DNA from: a virus
Virus record (IMG/VR): IMGVR_UViG_3300021142_002226
Location: 62,001-126,000 of that record
DNA length: 64,000 nucleotides
Strand: one strand, 5' to 3'
In this document: positions 53,130-61,330 of the stretch, piece by piece
Position numbering within the stretch: the stretch's first letter is position 1
How the letters are laid out: each line of letters starts with the position of its first letter
Translations under genes and position numbers: made by a program
The notes under the pieces: model-generated
Databases searched by the model: none
The model's input: only the letters and a program-made list of their open reading frames with translations
Told to the model about the DNA's origin: nothing

Positions 53130-53159
53130 CATAAATTTATTTAAAATAATAAATTTATG
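53130..53159 (+). promoter_or_regulatory. Perfect hairpin covering the start codon of the next gene
   Basis: A 12-bp inverted repeat (CATAAATTTATT with AATAAATTTATG) and 6-base loop. The last three bases of the right arm are the ATG at 53157, so the start codon would be paired in the mRNA. The stem is almost all A/U pairs and thus fairly weak. Confidence 0.5.
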
Positions 53160-53810
53160 GTTATTGGTATTACAATAAATAATATAATTAGGGATCATAT
53201 TTCTAAGTTATGTGAAGCTTACGAAATCATTACGGAACAACAACCGATAATGCCTATAAACCCTTATGATCTTGAAAAATCATTTCCTGACAAAGCTCCA
53301 CAGGAATTCGAAACTGTTGAGTTATCGGCATCTAATATAGATAATGAGTATGAACTGACACCAATGGATGTTGAAGAAACAAATTTCAACGTAATCGAGT
53401 TTATGTATATGGACGCATCCTTTGAAGTATTTGGTAGGGCTGGTCAATTAGAAAACAATTTAATCACAAAACTTGCTGAACTACAATCTGATGATGTAGA
53501 TATTATTCTTTTAAACAAAGAATCAACAAGGTCAAAAAACGCAACTTTATTCTTTTTGTCCAAGAATAATTTCGACTTGAAACAAATAGTATTTCCTGAC
53601 AAATACGAAGATTTTTACATGTATTGTGATGTCCTTATCACAGATAATCCTAAATTGATGGATATCAAACCAAAAGACAAGATATTAATTAAGGTTGAAA
53701 ACGAATTTAATATTGATTATATATCAGATTTTACTATTATTAAAGTATCTGATATATTTGAATTAATTGAAGAAATAAAAAATAAACATAATTCATTAAA
53801 AAATAGTTAA
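53157..53810 (+). CDS. HAD/5'-nucleotidase-like protein with degenerate active site
   Basis: 217 residues. The layout recalls phage 5'-deoxynucleotidase-type HAD proteins: IGITINNIIRDHISKLCEAY at the start, VDIILLNKESTRSKNATLFFL in the middle, and YCDVLITDNPKLMDIKPKDK, ILIKVENEFN near the end. The catalytic DxD of HAD enzymes is replaced by ITIN, so catalysis is doubtful. A regulatory or structural reuse is possible. Identification is tentative. Confidence 0.5.
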   Translation: MVIGITINNIIRDHISKLCEAYEIITEQQPIMPINPYDLEKSFPDKAPQEFETVELSASNIDNEYELTPMDVEETNFNVIEFMYMDASFEVFGRAGQLENNLITKLAELQSDDVDIILLNKESTRSKNATLFFLSKNNFDLKQIVFPDKYEDFYMYCDVLITDNPKLMDIKPKDKILIKVENEFNIDYISDFTIIKVSDIFELIEEIKNKHNSLKNS

Positions 53811-53811
53811 A

Positions 53812-54873
53812 ATGGCTAAAAAACAAGAAGTTCTACAAAATATTGATTCGTCAATAGAAAAAATTAAGAACAAAGAACAAAAAATAATTTTCTTAATACC
53901 AGATACAAAAGGTAATGCGAGAGCAAGTGTTAGTGTTTTGTATAGACAAGCTATGTCTCTTAAAAATTTAGGTTATAGTGTTGCAATGCTAAACGAAAAG
54001 AAAGACTCTATAAATGCATCAACATGGTTGGGTTCTGAGTATGATACTTTGGATCATTTTTCAATTGAAGAAAATAATCTAACAATGGGGCCTCAAGACT
54101 TCTTAATAGTACCAGAAATTTTTGGTAATGTTTTTGAACAACTTGAAAAATTACCGATGGAAAAGATTTTATTTGTACAATCATTTGAATATATGTTAGA
54201 CGCATATGCACCAGGTAAAAGTTTTATTGATTTTGGTGTAACTGAATGTATGACAACAAGTGATACACTTTCTAAATTGATTACAGATGTTTTACCTTTA
54301 AATACGGTACAAGTTATACCAATTGGTATTCCTGACCTTTTTAAACCAACAGAAAATCTTACAAAACCTATTGTAGCAATACATTGTAGAGATGCGAGAA
54401 AAGCTGCTAAAATTATTAAAACTTTTTATTTGAAATACCCAATCTACAGATTCGTATCATTCAAAGATATGCATACTATGACCGAGGTTGATTTCGCTAA
54501 TAACCTTAAAGATTGTTGTTTGTCTATATGGGTTGATGATGATTCATCATTTGGAACTTTCCCAGTTGAATCAATCAAATGTAATGTTCCAGTTATAGGT
54601 AAAGTACCAAACATTATAGGTGAGTGGATGGATGATAATAATGGTATGTGGGTTTACGATGAGAATCAGATTGTTGATTTAACCTCTGCATATGTTAAAA
54701 ATTGGTTGGAAGATAATATTCCTGAAAATTTACAAAACGTATCAACAACTCTTGATGGAAAATATGGTATGGTTGAATTTGAAGAAAAAACTAAGCTGGT
54801 TTATGAATATTATTTCCAAAACAGAATTGACAAGTTGGAAAAAATAAAAGAGGATTATATGAAAACAGCTTAA
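53812..54873 (+). CDS. Glycosyltransferase-like protein, GT-B fold
   Basis: 353 residues. IIFLIPDTKGNARASVSVLY, RQAMSLKNLGYSVAML and FVQSFEYMLDAY form the N-terminal Rossmann part. The C-terminal part has VAIHCRDARKAAKIIKTF, CLSIWVDDDSSFGTFPVESI and KCNVPVIGKVPNIIGEW, which is the donor-binding region of GT4-like enzymes. It is less canonical than the GT4-like gene at 44997. Acceptor unknown. It starts after a one-base gap. Confidence 0.7.
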   Translation: MAKKQEVLQNIDSSIEKIKNKEQKIIFLIPDTKGNARASVSVLYRQAMSLKNLGYSVAMLNEKKDSINASTWLGSEYDTLDHFSIEENNLTMGPQDFLIVPEIFGNVFEQLEKLPMEKILFVQSFEYMLDAYAPGKSFIDFGVTECMTTSDTLSKLITDVLPLNTVQVIPIGIPDLFKPTENLTKPIVAIHCRDARKAAKIIKTFYLKYPIYRFVSFKDMHTMTEVDFANNLKDCCLSIWVDDDSSFGTFPVESIKCNVPVIGKVPNIIGEWMDDNNGMWVYDENQIVDLTSAYVKNWLEDNIPENLQNVSTTLDGKYGMVEFEEKTKLVYEYYFQNRIDKLEKIKEDYMKTA

Positions 54874-54874
54874 T

Positions 54875-55576
54875 ATGGATAAATTAATAGAAATATTAAA
54901 AATTATTGGGGGTGACGATTACACAAAACCTCTACCTAATTTATTAAGTTTACCTGAAGAAACACGTTCTCAAATTTTAATAGAATTAAAAAAACTACCA
55001 CAATTTGAAGATACAAAAAATTTTATTTTTTTGGATAGTCCAATTATTATCAAAGATGGTGAAGCGTCAAGCGTACCGACTATGGTTTTAATGAGTCAAG
55101 AACAATTTGATAAAGAAAGTAGTACTCTCAAAATGGAAATGAAATGGAAAGTTATTGATGGTGACAAAGTTGAATTATATCCTTCAACAATGAAATCTGA
55201 AATTTTAATGATGAATGAAACAGTTAAAATTTATTCCATAGGTCTTACCCCAACAACATATACTCCAATTGATGCTCATGAATATGAAGATGTATTGGTT
55301 ACACCATCATTATATGACCCAACTAATTTTGAACCTTTCAGGGAAATCAGGTTGAAATTTTCACCAGAAAAACGTCAAGATATAGCCGCAAAAACAAGTA
55401 CAGAAGATGAGATCGAAAGTTTCAAAAAAGAAATGTATGAAAAATTGGACAAGGCTATAGAAATTTTACTAACTAAGGGTACAAATTATAAACAAAATAA
55501 AAACATTATTGTAAGAATATCTGATGATTCATACGCAAAAAAAACTATAAAACAAAGAGAATTTAAAACTATATAA
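54875..55576 (+). CDS. Hypothetical protein
   Basis: 233 residues. Helical N-terminus (MDKLIEILKIIGGDDYTKPL), a beta-rich middle (TMVLMSQEQFDKES, MKWKVIDGDKVELYPST) and a helical C-terminus (FKKEMYEKLDKAIEILLT). No motif is recognised. It lies between two glycosyltransferase-like genes with one-base gaps, so it is probably co-expressed. Confidence 0.65.
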   Translation: MDKLIEILKIIGGDDYTKPLPNLLSLPEETRSQILIELKKLPQFEDTKNFIFLDSPIIIKDGEASSVPTMVLMSQEQFDKESSTLKMEMKWKVIDGDKVELYPSTMKSEILMMNETVKIYSIGLTPTTYTPIDAHEYEDVLVTPSLYDPTNFEPFREIRLKFSPEKRQDIAAKTSTEDEIESFKKEMYEKLDKAIEILLTKGTNYKQNKNIIVRISDDSYAKKTIKQREFKTI

Positions 55577-55577
55577 T

Positions 55578-56423
55578 ATGGCAGAAAATACTAAAACACT
55601 TGACATTACCGTAATTATACCAATACATTCGGTAGCAAATGAAAAAACTGGTGAATACCTTGATATTGCTTTGAATAGCATATCTGTTAATGAAGTAAAA
55701 CCTAAAGAAGTTTTGATTGTTAGATGCGGCTGCGGAGATGTGAGAGAATTTTTGAATGAGTTTGACCTCACCAAATATAACTTGAACGCTCGTGTAATCG
55801 AAAACATAACTGGTAAATCATTCCAGAATCAAATGAATTACGCTGTATCTCAGGTTACAACCGAATATTTCAGCTTACTTGAATTTGATGATGAGTATGC
55901 TTCGAATTGGTTCAAAAATGTTGGTAAATACATGGAGAAAAACCCTGATATCGATATGTTCCTACCTATCGTATCTGATGTTGATCAAAATAATAAATTT
56001 TTGATGATGACAAATGAAGCTGCGTGGGCATATAATTTCTCAGAAGAAATGGGTGTTATTGATAACGAAACTTTAATGAACTTCCCTAATATCAATATTG
56101 ATGGTATGGTTACAAAGAAAGAATCATATTTAGCAGCTGGTGGTATAAAACCTTCAATAAAATTAAGTTTCAATTACGAATTTCTTTTAAGATTTACAAA
56201 GAATGGTTATAAAATCATGGTTGTGCCAAAAATTGGTTACAAACATGTGAACATGAGGACAGATTCTCTGTTTTGGAATTATAAAAATGATCCAGTTGAA
56301 AAAATTTCACCAGATGAAGCGAAATTTTGGATGGAATTAGCGCAAAAAGAATATTACTACAAACAAGATAGAAATGTTATCTATGCGCCAACAACACAAG
56401 ACACAGAAGTAAGTAATGGTTAA
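55578..56423 (+). CDS. Glycosyltransferase, GT-A fold (GT2-like)
   Basis: 281 residues. DITVIIPIHSVANEKTGEYL, PKEVLIVRCGCGDVREF, GKSFQNQMNYAVSQVTTEYF and LLEFDDEYASNWF (metal-site region FDDEY) follow the GT2 pattern, and the later MVTKKESYLAAGGIKPSIKL and YEFLLRFTKNGYKI are acceptor-side features. It overlaps the following sigma factor gene by 8 bases, tying the glycan cluster to the regulatory gene. Confidence 0.8.
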   Translation: MAENTKTLDITVIIPIHSVANEKTGEYLDIALNSISVNEVKPKEVLIVRCGCGDVREFLNEFDLTKYNLNARVIENITGKSFQNQMNYAVSQVTTEYFSLLEFDDEYASNWFKNVGKYMEKNPDIDMFLPIVSDVDQNNKFLMMTNEAAWAYNFSEEMGVIDNETLMNFPNINIDGMVTKKESYLAAGGIKPSIKLSFNYEFLLRFTKNGYKIMVVPKIGYKHVNMRTDSLFWNYKNDPVEKISPDEAKFWMELAQKEYYYKQDRNVIYAPTTQDTEVSNG

Positions 56424-57123
56424 TAAAAAAAACAAGAACTATTATGATATCGACCAAGAACAGGCCGTTTTATTATTCTTAAAATCAAAATCTAATGAAG
56501 AAAGAACTAAAATCTATAGAGAACATCTCCAGGATCCAATCAATAAAATGATTGAAATTATCATCAGAAGATATAAACTGGAAAGAAAATCTGAAAATTT
56601 TCCTGATATTCATGCTGACGCTTTATCATTTTTGATGACCAAATTTGATAAATTCAAACCAGAGAGAAACAAAAAATCGTACTCATATTTTGGAACGATT
56701 TGCAGAAATTACCTAAAAGGTGAATTGATTAAAGAATATAAAAAAAATAGGTTACATAAAGATATCGAAACAGCTGAGAGTGAATTACTTGAGAGAGCTG
56801 ACCAAAAATACAGAATTGATGATGACGGATTTAACACCAGCGTTTTTCTCGAAAAATTGATGGATAAGTTAAAAGAAGAGATAAATTCTGAAAATTTGAA
56901 CGATAATGAGTTCAAAGTAGGCCATTCATTAATTAAAATTTTAGAGGATTGGGAAGAACTTTTTGCTGATGCCAGTAACAAAAGTCACACTAAATTCAAT
57001 AAAAATCTAATATTGCTATATATTAGAAATATGACTGGACTATCAACAAAAGAGATAAGAAACAGCATGAAAAGGTTCAAAACTCTTTATTTTATTTTCA
57101 AAAACGATTTTATAGAAGAGTAA
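56416..57123 (+). CDS. 55: Late sigma factor (gp55-like)
   Basis: 235 residues (T4 gp55 is 185). The central block IHADALSFLMTKFDKFKPER, then KSYSYFGTICRNYLKGELIK and EYKKNRLHKDIE, follows sigma region 2 as in gp55 (which has [26 protein letters not shown]). A helical C-terminal half includes LLYIRNMTGLSTKEIRNSMK, with a helix-turn-helix look. gp55 redirects host RNA polymerase to late promoters. A recurrent TATTTATA box upstream of structural genes in this window is a natural candidate target. Confidence 0.7.
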   Translation: MVNKKNKNYYDIDQEQAVLLFLKSKSNEERTKIYREHLQDPINKMIEIIIRRYKLERKSENFPDIHADALSFLMTKFDKFKPERNKKSYSYFGTICRNYLKGELIKEYKKNRLHKDIETAESELLERADQKYRIDDDGFNTSVFLEKLMDKLKEEINSENLNDNEFKVGHSLIKILEDWEELFADASNKSHTKFNKNLILLYIRNMTGLSTKEIRNSMKRFKTLYFIFKNDFIEE

Positions 57124-57131
57124 TATTTATA
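57124..57131 (+). promoter_or_regulatory. TATTTATA box after the sigma factor gene
   Basis: 11 bases before the ATG at 57143, at the head of the virion-like operon 57143-64000. Confidence 0.4.
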
Positions 57132-57142
57132 TTAAAAGAGCT

Positions 57143-57523
57143 ATGAACATGATTAACAGAAAGAAAAAGGTAGATATCAGTGAGGATTCATTGAAAGATC
57201 TTATGCAAGAAACTTATAATGAGATTGTTGATGAAAGAAATAGAGCTTTAAGCGCTTATAAGAAGTTCACAAAGGATATTAATGAGAATACTGACATAGC
57301 CTTGGTTGGTAAGATAACTAACGAACTTCTTAAAATAATGGATGCTGCCACTGAGAAAAAACTTAGATTAATCAAACTACAAGGCGATTATCTATATAAA
57401 AATGGTAAACCTTCTGATTCTACTTCTTCTGATTTTGGCCTTAGTGATGATGACAAAAAATGGATTCAATCACAGGTTAAAAACGGTAGTGTTGAAGAAA
57501 ATACAAAAGAATATGATGAATAA
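57143..57523 (+). CDS. Hypothetical helical protein (possible small terminase or gp33-like)
   Basis: 126 residues, helical and charged: SLKDLMQETYNEIVDERNRA, LSAYKKFTKDINENTDIALV, LKIMDAATEKKLRLIKLQGD, with an acidic C-terminus. T4 has two small helical proteins that could be compared, gp16 (small terminase) and gp33 (late co-activator, partner of gp55), but no motif decides. Its position just after the gp55-like gene slightly favours a link to late transcription. Confidence 0.55.
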   Translation: MNMINRKKKVDISEDSLKDLMQETYNEIVDERNRALSAYKKFTKDINENTDIALVGKITNELLKIMDAATEKKLRLIKLQGDYLYKNGKPSDSTSSDFGLSDDDKKWIQSQVKNGSVEENTKEYDE

Positions 57524-59484
57524 TGGGTGCACAAAGTGAAATATTTGCAAGATATCGTTCATTATACGATGATTCGGTAATACAACCAACAGAAAGTCCA
57601 ACAAGTAAGAAAATTGACAACCTTAGCTTTGTCGATTTTTTGTTTGAGATAATCAAATCAACCAAAGGTCAAACTCAATTCAAAGATTTGATATTGAAGG
57701 GTTGTATGAGCGAATTAAAAAAAGGTGATGAGATTAATAAAGAAATAATTAATATTTTAATCCAAGATTTTGGTTGTAATAGCAATTTGTTAATTCCCAC
57801 AAATCTTACTGAATTATCTGTTAATGGTATTGAGTTGTCAAAAACGGAAATAGATTTGTTTGGTCTACTTAGTTTAGACCCTAATCAATCTCCAGGTAAA
57901 TATCTTTATGAAGGAAATGACATAACTAAACATGTAAATTTCTTTTTATATAAAGGACAAACTACAAACGAGAATTCACCAATATCTTTTAAATATAATA
58001 ATAACACTTTGTTCACAATATATGCAGAAGATAGTTCAACATTTGTTTTTAAATTTGGTAGTTTTTACAAGAATAAATTGTTTGGTGTATGGTTGGAAGA
58101 CTATTTAACAGCAATTTCACCAATATTTAATTTTGCTTTATTTTTATCAACAATCACAGATTTAGTAACTGGTGCCTTATCATTTGGTAGTTCCAAAACC
58201 GAAATACAATTAAGTCAACAAAATAGCATACTTGCGGCATTACAAAAGATTTTTGGGTTTTGTAGTGAATCAAATACTGGAAATAATAATACGAACGGAT
58301 CTCCTACAGGTTATCTTAATAATCAAAACGGTAATTTAAGTAATTCAAATAATGACGGTGCCATAACAACAAATTTTGGTGATACACAAACAAATGATTT
58401 GAATAATGGTGATACAACAGATTATTTTGCATTTGATGCACCAACACTTGATGAAATTAATACGCAAGCACAATTACAATCTGATAATTTAGTAAGATTT
58501 TCAACTTGTGATAACTTAGATGTTCCAGTTGATTCAGCGGCTGTTATCAATGCATTAGATAGCTTGTTCAACATTTCAAAAAATGATACACAAATTGTTG
58601 ATTACACTAAAGGTAATTCAGCATTATCTGATCCATCTTTAAAATTACCAGTTAATGCTGATCCAACAGCATACGATAACACAAATGTTAAACCAAATGT
58701 TGACCAGGCTACAGAATTGTTATCATCATCTATAAGTCAAGGATTAACAGATTTATTAAATGGTGGTGAAATTACTTTACAGGTAGATTTACCAAATATA
58801 AATGCTGAGTTTCAATTAAACATTTTAAAATCAATACCATATGCAGCAATGCAAATGATGCTTTCACCTAAACTATTACTTATACCTAAATTGTATGGTT
58901 ATTTATCTGGTGATACGTCAACAAAAGCTTCAACTGAAGTTGTTAATCAATTGTCTGTTATTATTGCAAAAATTGGGGAAGTAATTGTAAAACTTATTAT
59001 TGACAACATATTCAATTCGATCAAAAATGATTTGATCAATCTCGCTAAAAATCTTGCGTTGAATTATTTAAAACAAAGAGGTATAGATTATTTAGCTTGT
59101 CTTTCATCATTACTCGGTTTACTTGGTATATTTAACGGTTTTAGTAGTAACTGTACAAGTATCCTTGACCAGTTATTAAAGATTTTAAAATTGGCAAATC
59201 TGGCAACACCAATGCCACCAATTCCTCCACCGTTGATTCTTGTTGCAGGAGCTTTGAAACCTGGTATGAACCATGTTGCACTTATGGGTGATATAAAATC
59301 TGCTTTAGAACAAAAAGGAATTGTGACCGCACCAACTTTACCAGACGGCTCACCAAATAATATGATGATTGCTATTGAAGAAACCATGAAAGCAACCATA
59401 ACACACATAAAAACAAATGCTAATATTTCAGTTGCCGTTTCTGGTAGCCCAGTATTACAATTTGGTTACGGTCAAATTCAATAA
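57523..59484 (+). CDS. Virion-like structural protein
   Basis: 653 residues. The N-terminal half is mixed alpha/beta; the middle (about 240-330) is Asn/Gly/Thr-rich and disordered. The C-terminal third is hydrophobic and helical (IGEVIVKLIIDNIFNSIKND, YLKQRGIDYLACLSSLLGLL) and ends with PPIPPPLILVAGALKPGMNH and SVAVSGSPVLQFGYG. No family is named; a tail or baseplate role is inferred from the operon. Its ATG overlaps the previous stop (TAATGG). Confidence 0.6.
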   Translation: MGAQSEIFARYRSLYDDSVIQPTESPTSKKIDNLSFVDFLFEIIKSTKGQTQFKDLILKGCMSELKKGDEINKEIINILIQDFGCNSNLLIPTNLTELSVNGIELSKTEIDLFGLLSLDPNQSPGKYLYEGNDITKHVNFFLYKGQTTNENSPISFKYNNNTLFTIYAEDSSTFVFKFGSFYKNKLFGVWLEDYLTAISPIFNFALFLSTITDLVTGALSFGSSKTEIQLSQQNSILAALQKIFGFCSESNTGNNNTNGSPTGYLNNQNGNLSNSNNDGAITTNFGDTQTNDLNNGDTTDYFAFDAPTLDEINTQAQLQSDNLVRFSTCDNLDVPVDSAAVINALDSLFNISKNDTQIVDYTKGNSALSDPSLKLPVNADPTAYDNTNVKPNVDQATELLSSSISQGLTDLLNGGEITLQVDLPNINAEFQLNILKSIPYAAMQMMLSPKLLLIPKLYGYLSGDTSTKASTEVVNQLSVIIAKIGEVIVKLIIDNIFNSIKNDLINLAKNLALNYLKQRGIDYLACLSSLLGLLGIFNGFSSNCTSILDQLLKILKLANLATPMPPIPPPLILVAGALKPGMNHVALMGDIKSALEQKGIVTAPTLPDGSPNNMMIAIEETMKATITHIKTNANISVAVSGSPVLQFGYGQIQ

Positions 59485-59486
59485 AT

Positions 59487-59699
59487 ATGAAAAATAAAAT
59501 ATTGGAAGAAATTTGTAAAACATATAAAGATAAATCTAACAAAGACTTATCTAAAATTGCTGTTAATTTGAATAATGACTTTAATGTTATGAAAGAAACA
59601 TTATTAGAATTAACGATTGCTTTAGGTGAGATTGAGGAAACTTATGATAAGGTTTATAATGAGTTACAAAAACGTTTAAAATTTAAGGATAATGGCTAA
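59487..59699 (+). CDS. Small coiled-coil protein
   Basis: 70 residues, almost entirely helical with a heptad pattern (DFNVMKETLLELTIALGEIE, ETYDKVYNELQKRL). Not recognised. It overlaps the next gene by 8 bases. Possibly an assembly partner of the flanking virion proteins. Confidence 0.6.
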   Translation: MKNKILEEICKTYKDKSNKDLSKIAVNLNNDFNVMKETLLELTIALGEIEETYDKVYNELQKRLKFKDNG

Positions 59700-61317
59700 T
59701 ATTGAAGTATTATATGGTGTATGTGTTTTTAATGATGATCCTGATAATTCAGAAAGGATCCGTTTTTATGATGTTTCTTTATTAGAAAATGCAACAAGAA
59801 CAGTTAAAGATATTGAAGCTATAATAGGTACTAATGATAATACTAATACCTATTTACCGTGGAGATATTCCACAGGAAACAAAAAAACAGATCCATATCT
59901 GTCAGAACCCTTTTTACCAAAATTTTTCAATATTGTACCAAATCCTGGCCAATTAGTTAAACTAATCAAATACAATACACAACCTGAAAAATATGAATAT
60001 GTTGGACCTATCACAACGGATATAATACAATCAAAGCAAGGTTATTACATGGGACTTCAAAAGTCCAGACCAAATAATAATGGCGCATCTGGTATTGTTC
60101 CAGACCCTTCTAAATTTACAATAAACGGTAAAGATAATGAACAAATTATACTTGGTGGTAATAGTATAATACAAAGATTAGATTATTTTACATCACAAAA
60201 ACAAAAAAAAGATAATTATCCTTTTATACAATTTGTTGAATTTCCTTCAAAATCAACTATTGATACTGTAACAAGTACACAAGTAAAAGAAATAGATTTT
60301 AGTATAGATTTTGTCGTTTCGGTAAAATTTGACTATAAACAAGCAACTTCAGCTGATGATAAAAATCTAACTTGTTATATACAAATTTATGACTCAAAAA
60401 AAATTATTAATCCAAACGGTTTGTCTGGACTAAAAAAATCTATGGTTACCTTCACGGATGGTTTTAGATCTACATTAAATAATCCAGTCATAACTTTTAC
60501 AATAACAACTAAATCTGCTAATAAATTAATCGAAACATTTACTGATGTTTTAACATCAATGAAAAATCAGTTAATATACAAGTACCCTTCAAACTATAAC
60601 ATCGAAGATTTTACCTATACTGATAGCACTCAAAATATTAACATTGTTAATCAATTTGGATTTTTACCCAATGATGGTGGTGCGTTACCAGAAACACCTA
60701 ATACCATAGTAAATAATAATTTTGTTGTTATAGGTGATATTACCCAAGTAGCTTTTACAACATTGAGTCAAGCCACATTAAGCTCAACATACGGTGTTAA
60801 GAATATTTCTGACGATCCTGAATTTCTCACTATAGCAAATTTTGTATCTCAAAGAACTTATGAAAATTTTGTAACCAAATTACAAAATACGTCTAAAGTT
60901 GAAACAACAACATCAGATACTAATAGTTTTCAAAACACAACCGATAGTGTACATATACAACATGTAGATAAAATATTACTTTATTCTACAGAGAATGATA
61001 TACCACTTGTGGAAAAAACAGCGTCAGTAGACGGCACAACACAACAAAAAATTGCTGAAATATTCAAAAATTCTGGCTCACAAGAAGAAAGATTCAAATT
61101 AGCATCCCCAGCAGTTCGAGGTGACAAATTATTAAATATTTTAATACGTCTAATTGGTTTATTATTAAATCATGGTCACGTTGCTGGTGTTAATGTATCC
61201 GATTCTTTAGATGAAACATCAAGGCAAGAATTGGCAAGCATAATACAAGACCTACAAAAAGATTTACAGGACGATAAAAATAGTGTAACTCTTAACCATT
61301 ATATACGATTAAATTAA
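59692..61317 (+). CDS. Baseplate hub-like protein with gp5-type OB-like N-terminus
   Basis: 541 residues. The N-terminus (VLYGVCVFNDDPDNSERIRF, YDVSLL, LPWRYS, then FFNIVPNPGQLVKLIKYNTQ, YEYVGPI) resembles the OB-type start of gp5/VgrG-like hub proteins, where a 'v.dp...gRvrv' strand pair leads to a proline-rich turn. No lysozyme or spike repeat follows. The C-terminus has DKLLNILIRLIGLLLNHGHV, typical of baseplate proteins. The assignment is tentative. Confidence 0.5.
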   Translation: MANIEVLYGVCVFNDDPDNSERIRFYDVSLLENATRTVKDIEAIIGTNDNTNTYLPWRYSTGNKKTDPYLSEPFLPKFFNIVPNPGQLVKLIKYNTQPEKYEYVGPITTDIIQSKQGYYMGLQKSRPNNNGASGIVPDPSKFTINGKDNEQIILGGNSIIQRLDYFTSQKQKKDNYPFIQFVEFPSKSTIDTVTSTQVKEIDFSIDFVVSVKFDYKQATSADDKNLTCYIQIYDSKKIINPNGLSGLKKSMVTFTDGFRSTLNNPVITFTITTKSANKLIETFTDVLTSMKNQLIYKYPSNYNIEDFTYTDSTQNINIVNQFGFLPNDGGALPETPNTIVNNNFVVIGDITQVAFTTLSQATLSSTYGVKNISDDPEFLTIANFVSQRTYENFVTKLQNTSKVETTTSDTNSFQNTTDSVHIQHVDKILLYSTENDIPLVEKTASVDGTTQQKIAEIFKNSGSQEERFKLASPAVRGDKLLNILIRLIGLLLNHGHVAGVNVSDSLDETSRQELASIIQDLQKDLQDDKNSVTLNHYIRLN

Positions 61318-61330
61318 ACTATTTATCAAT

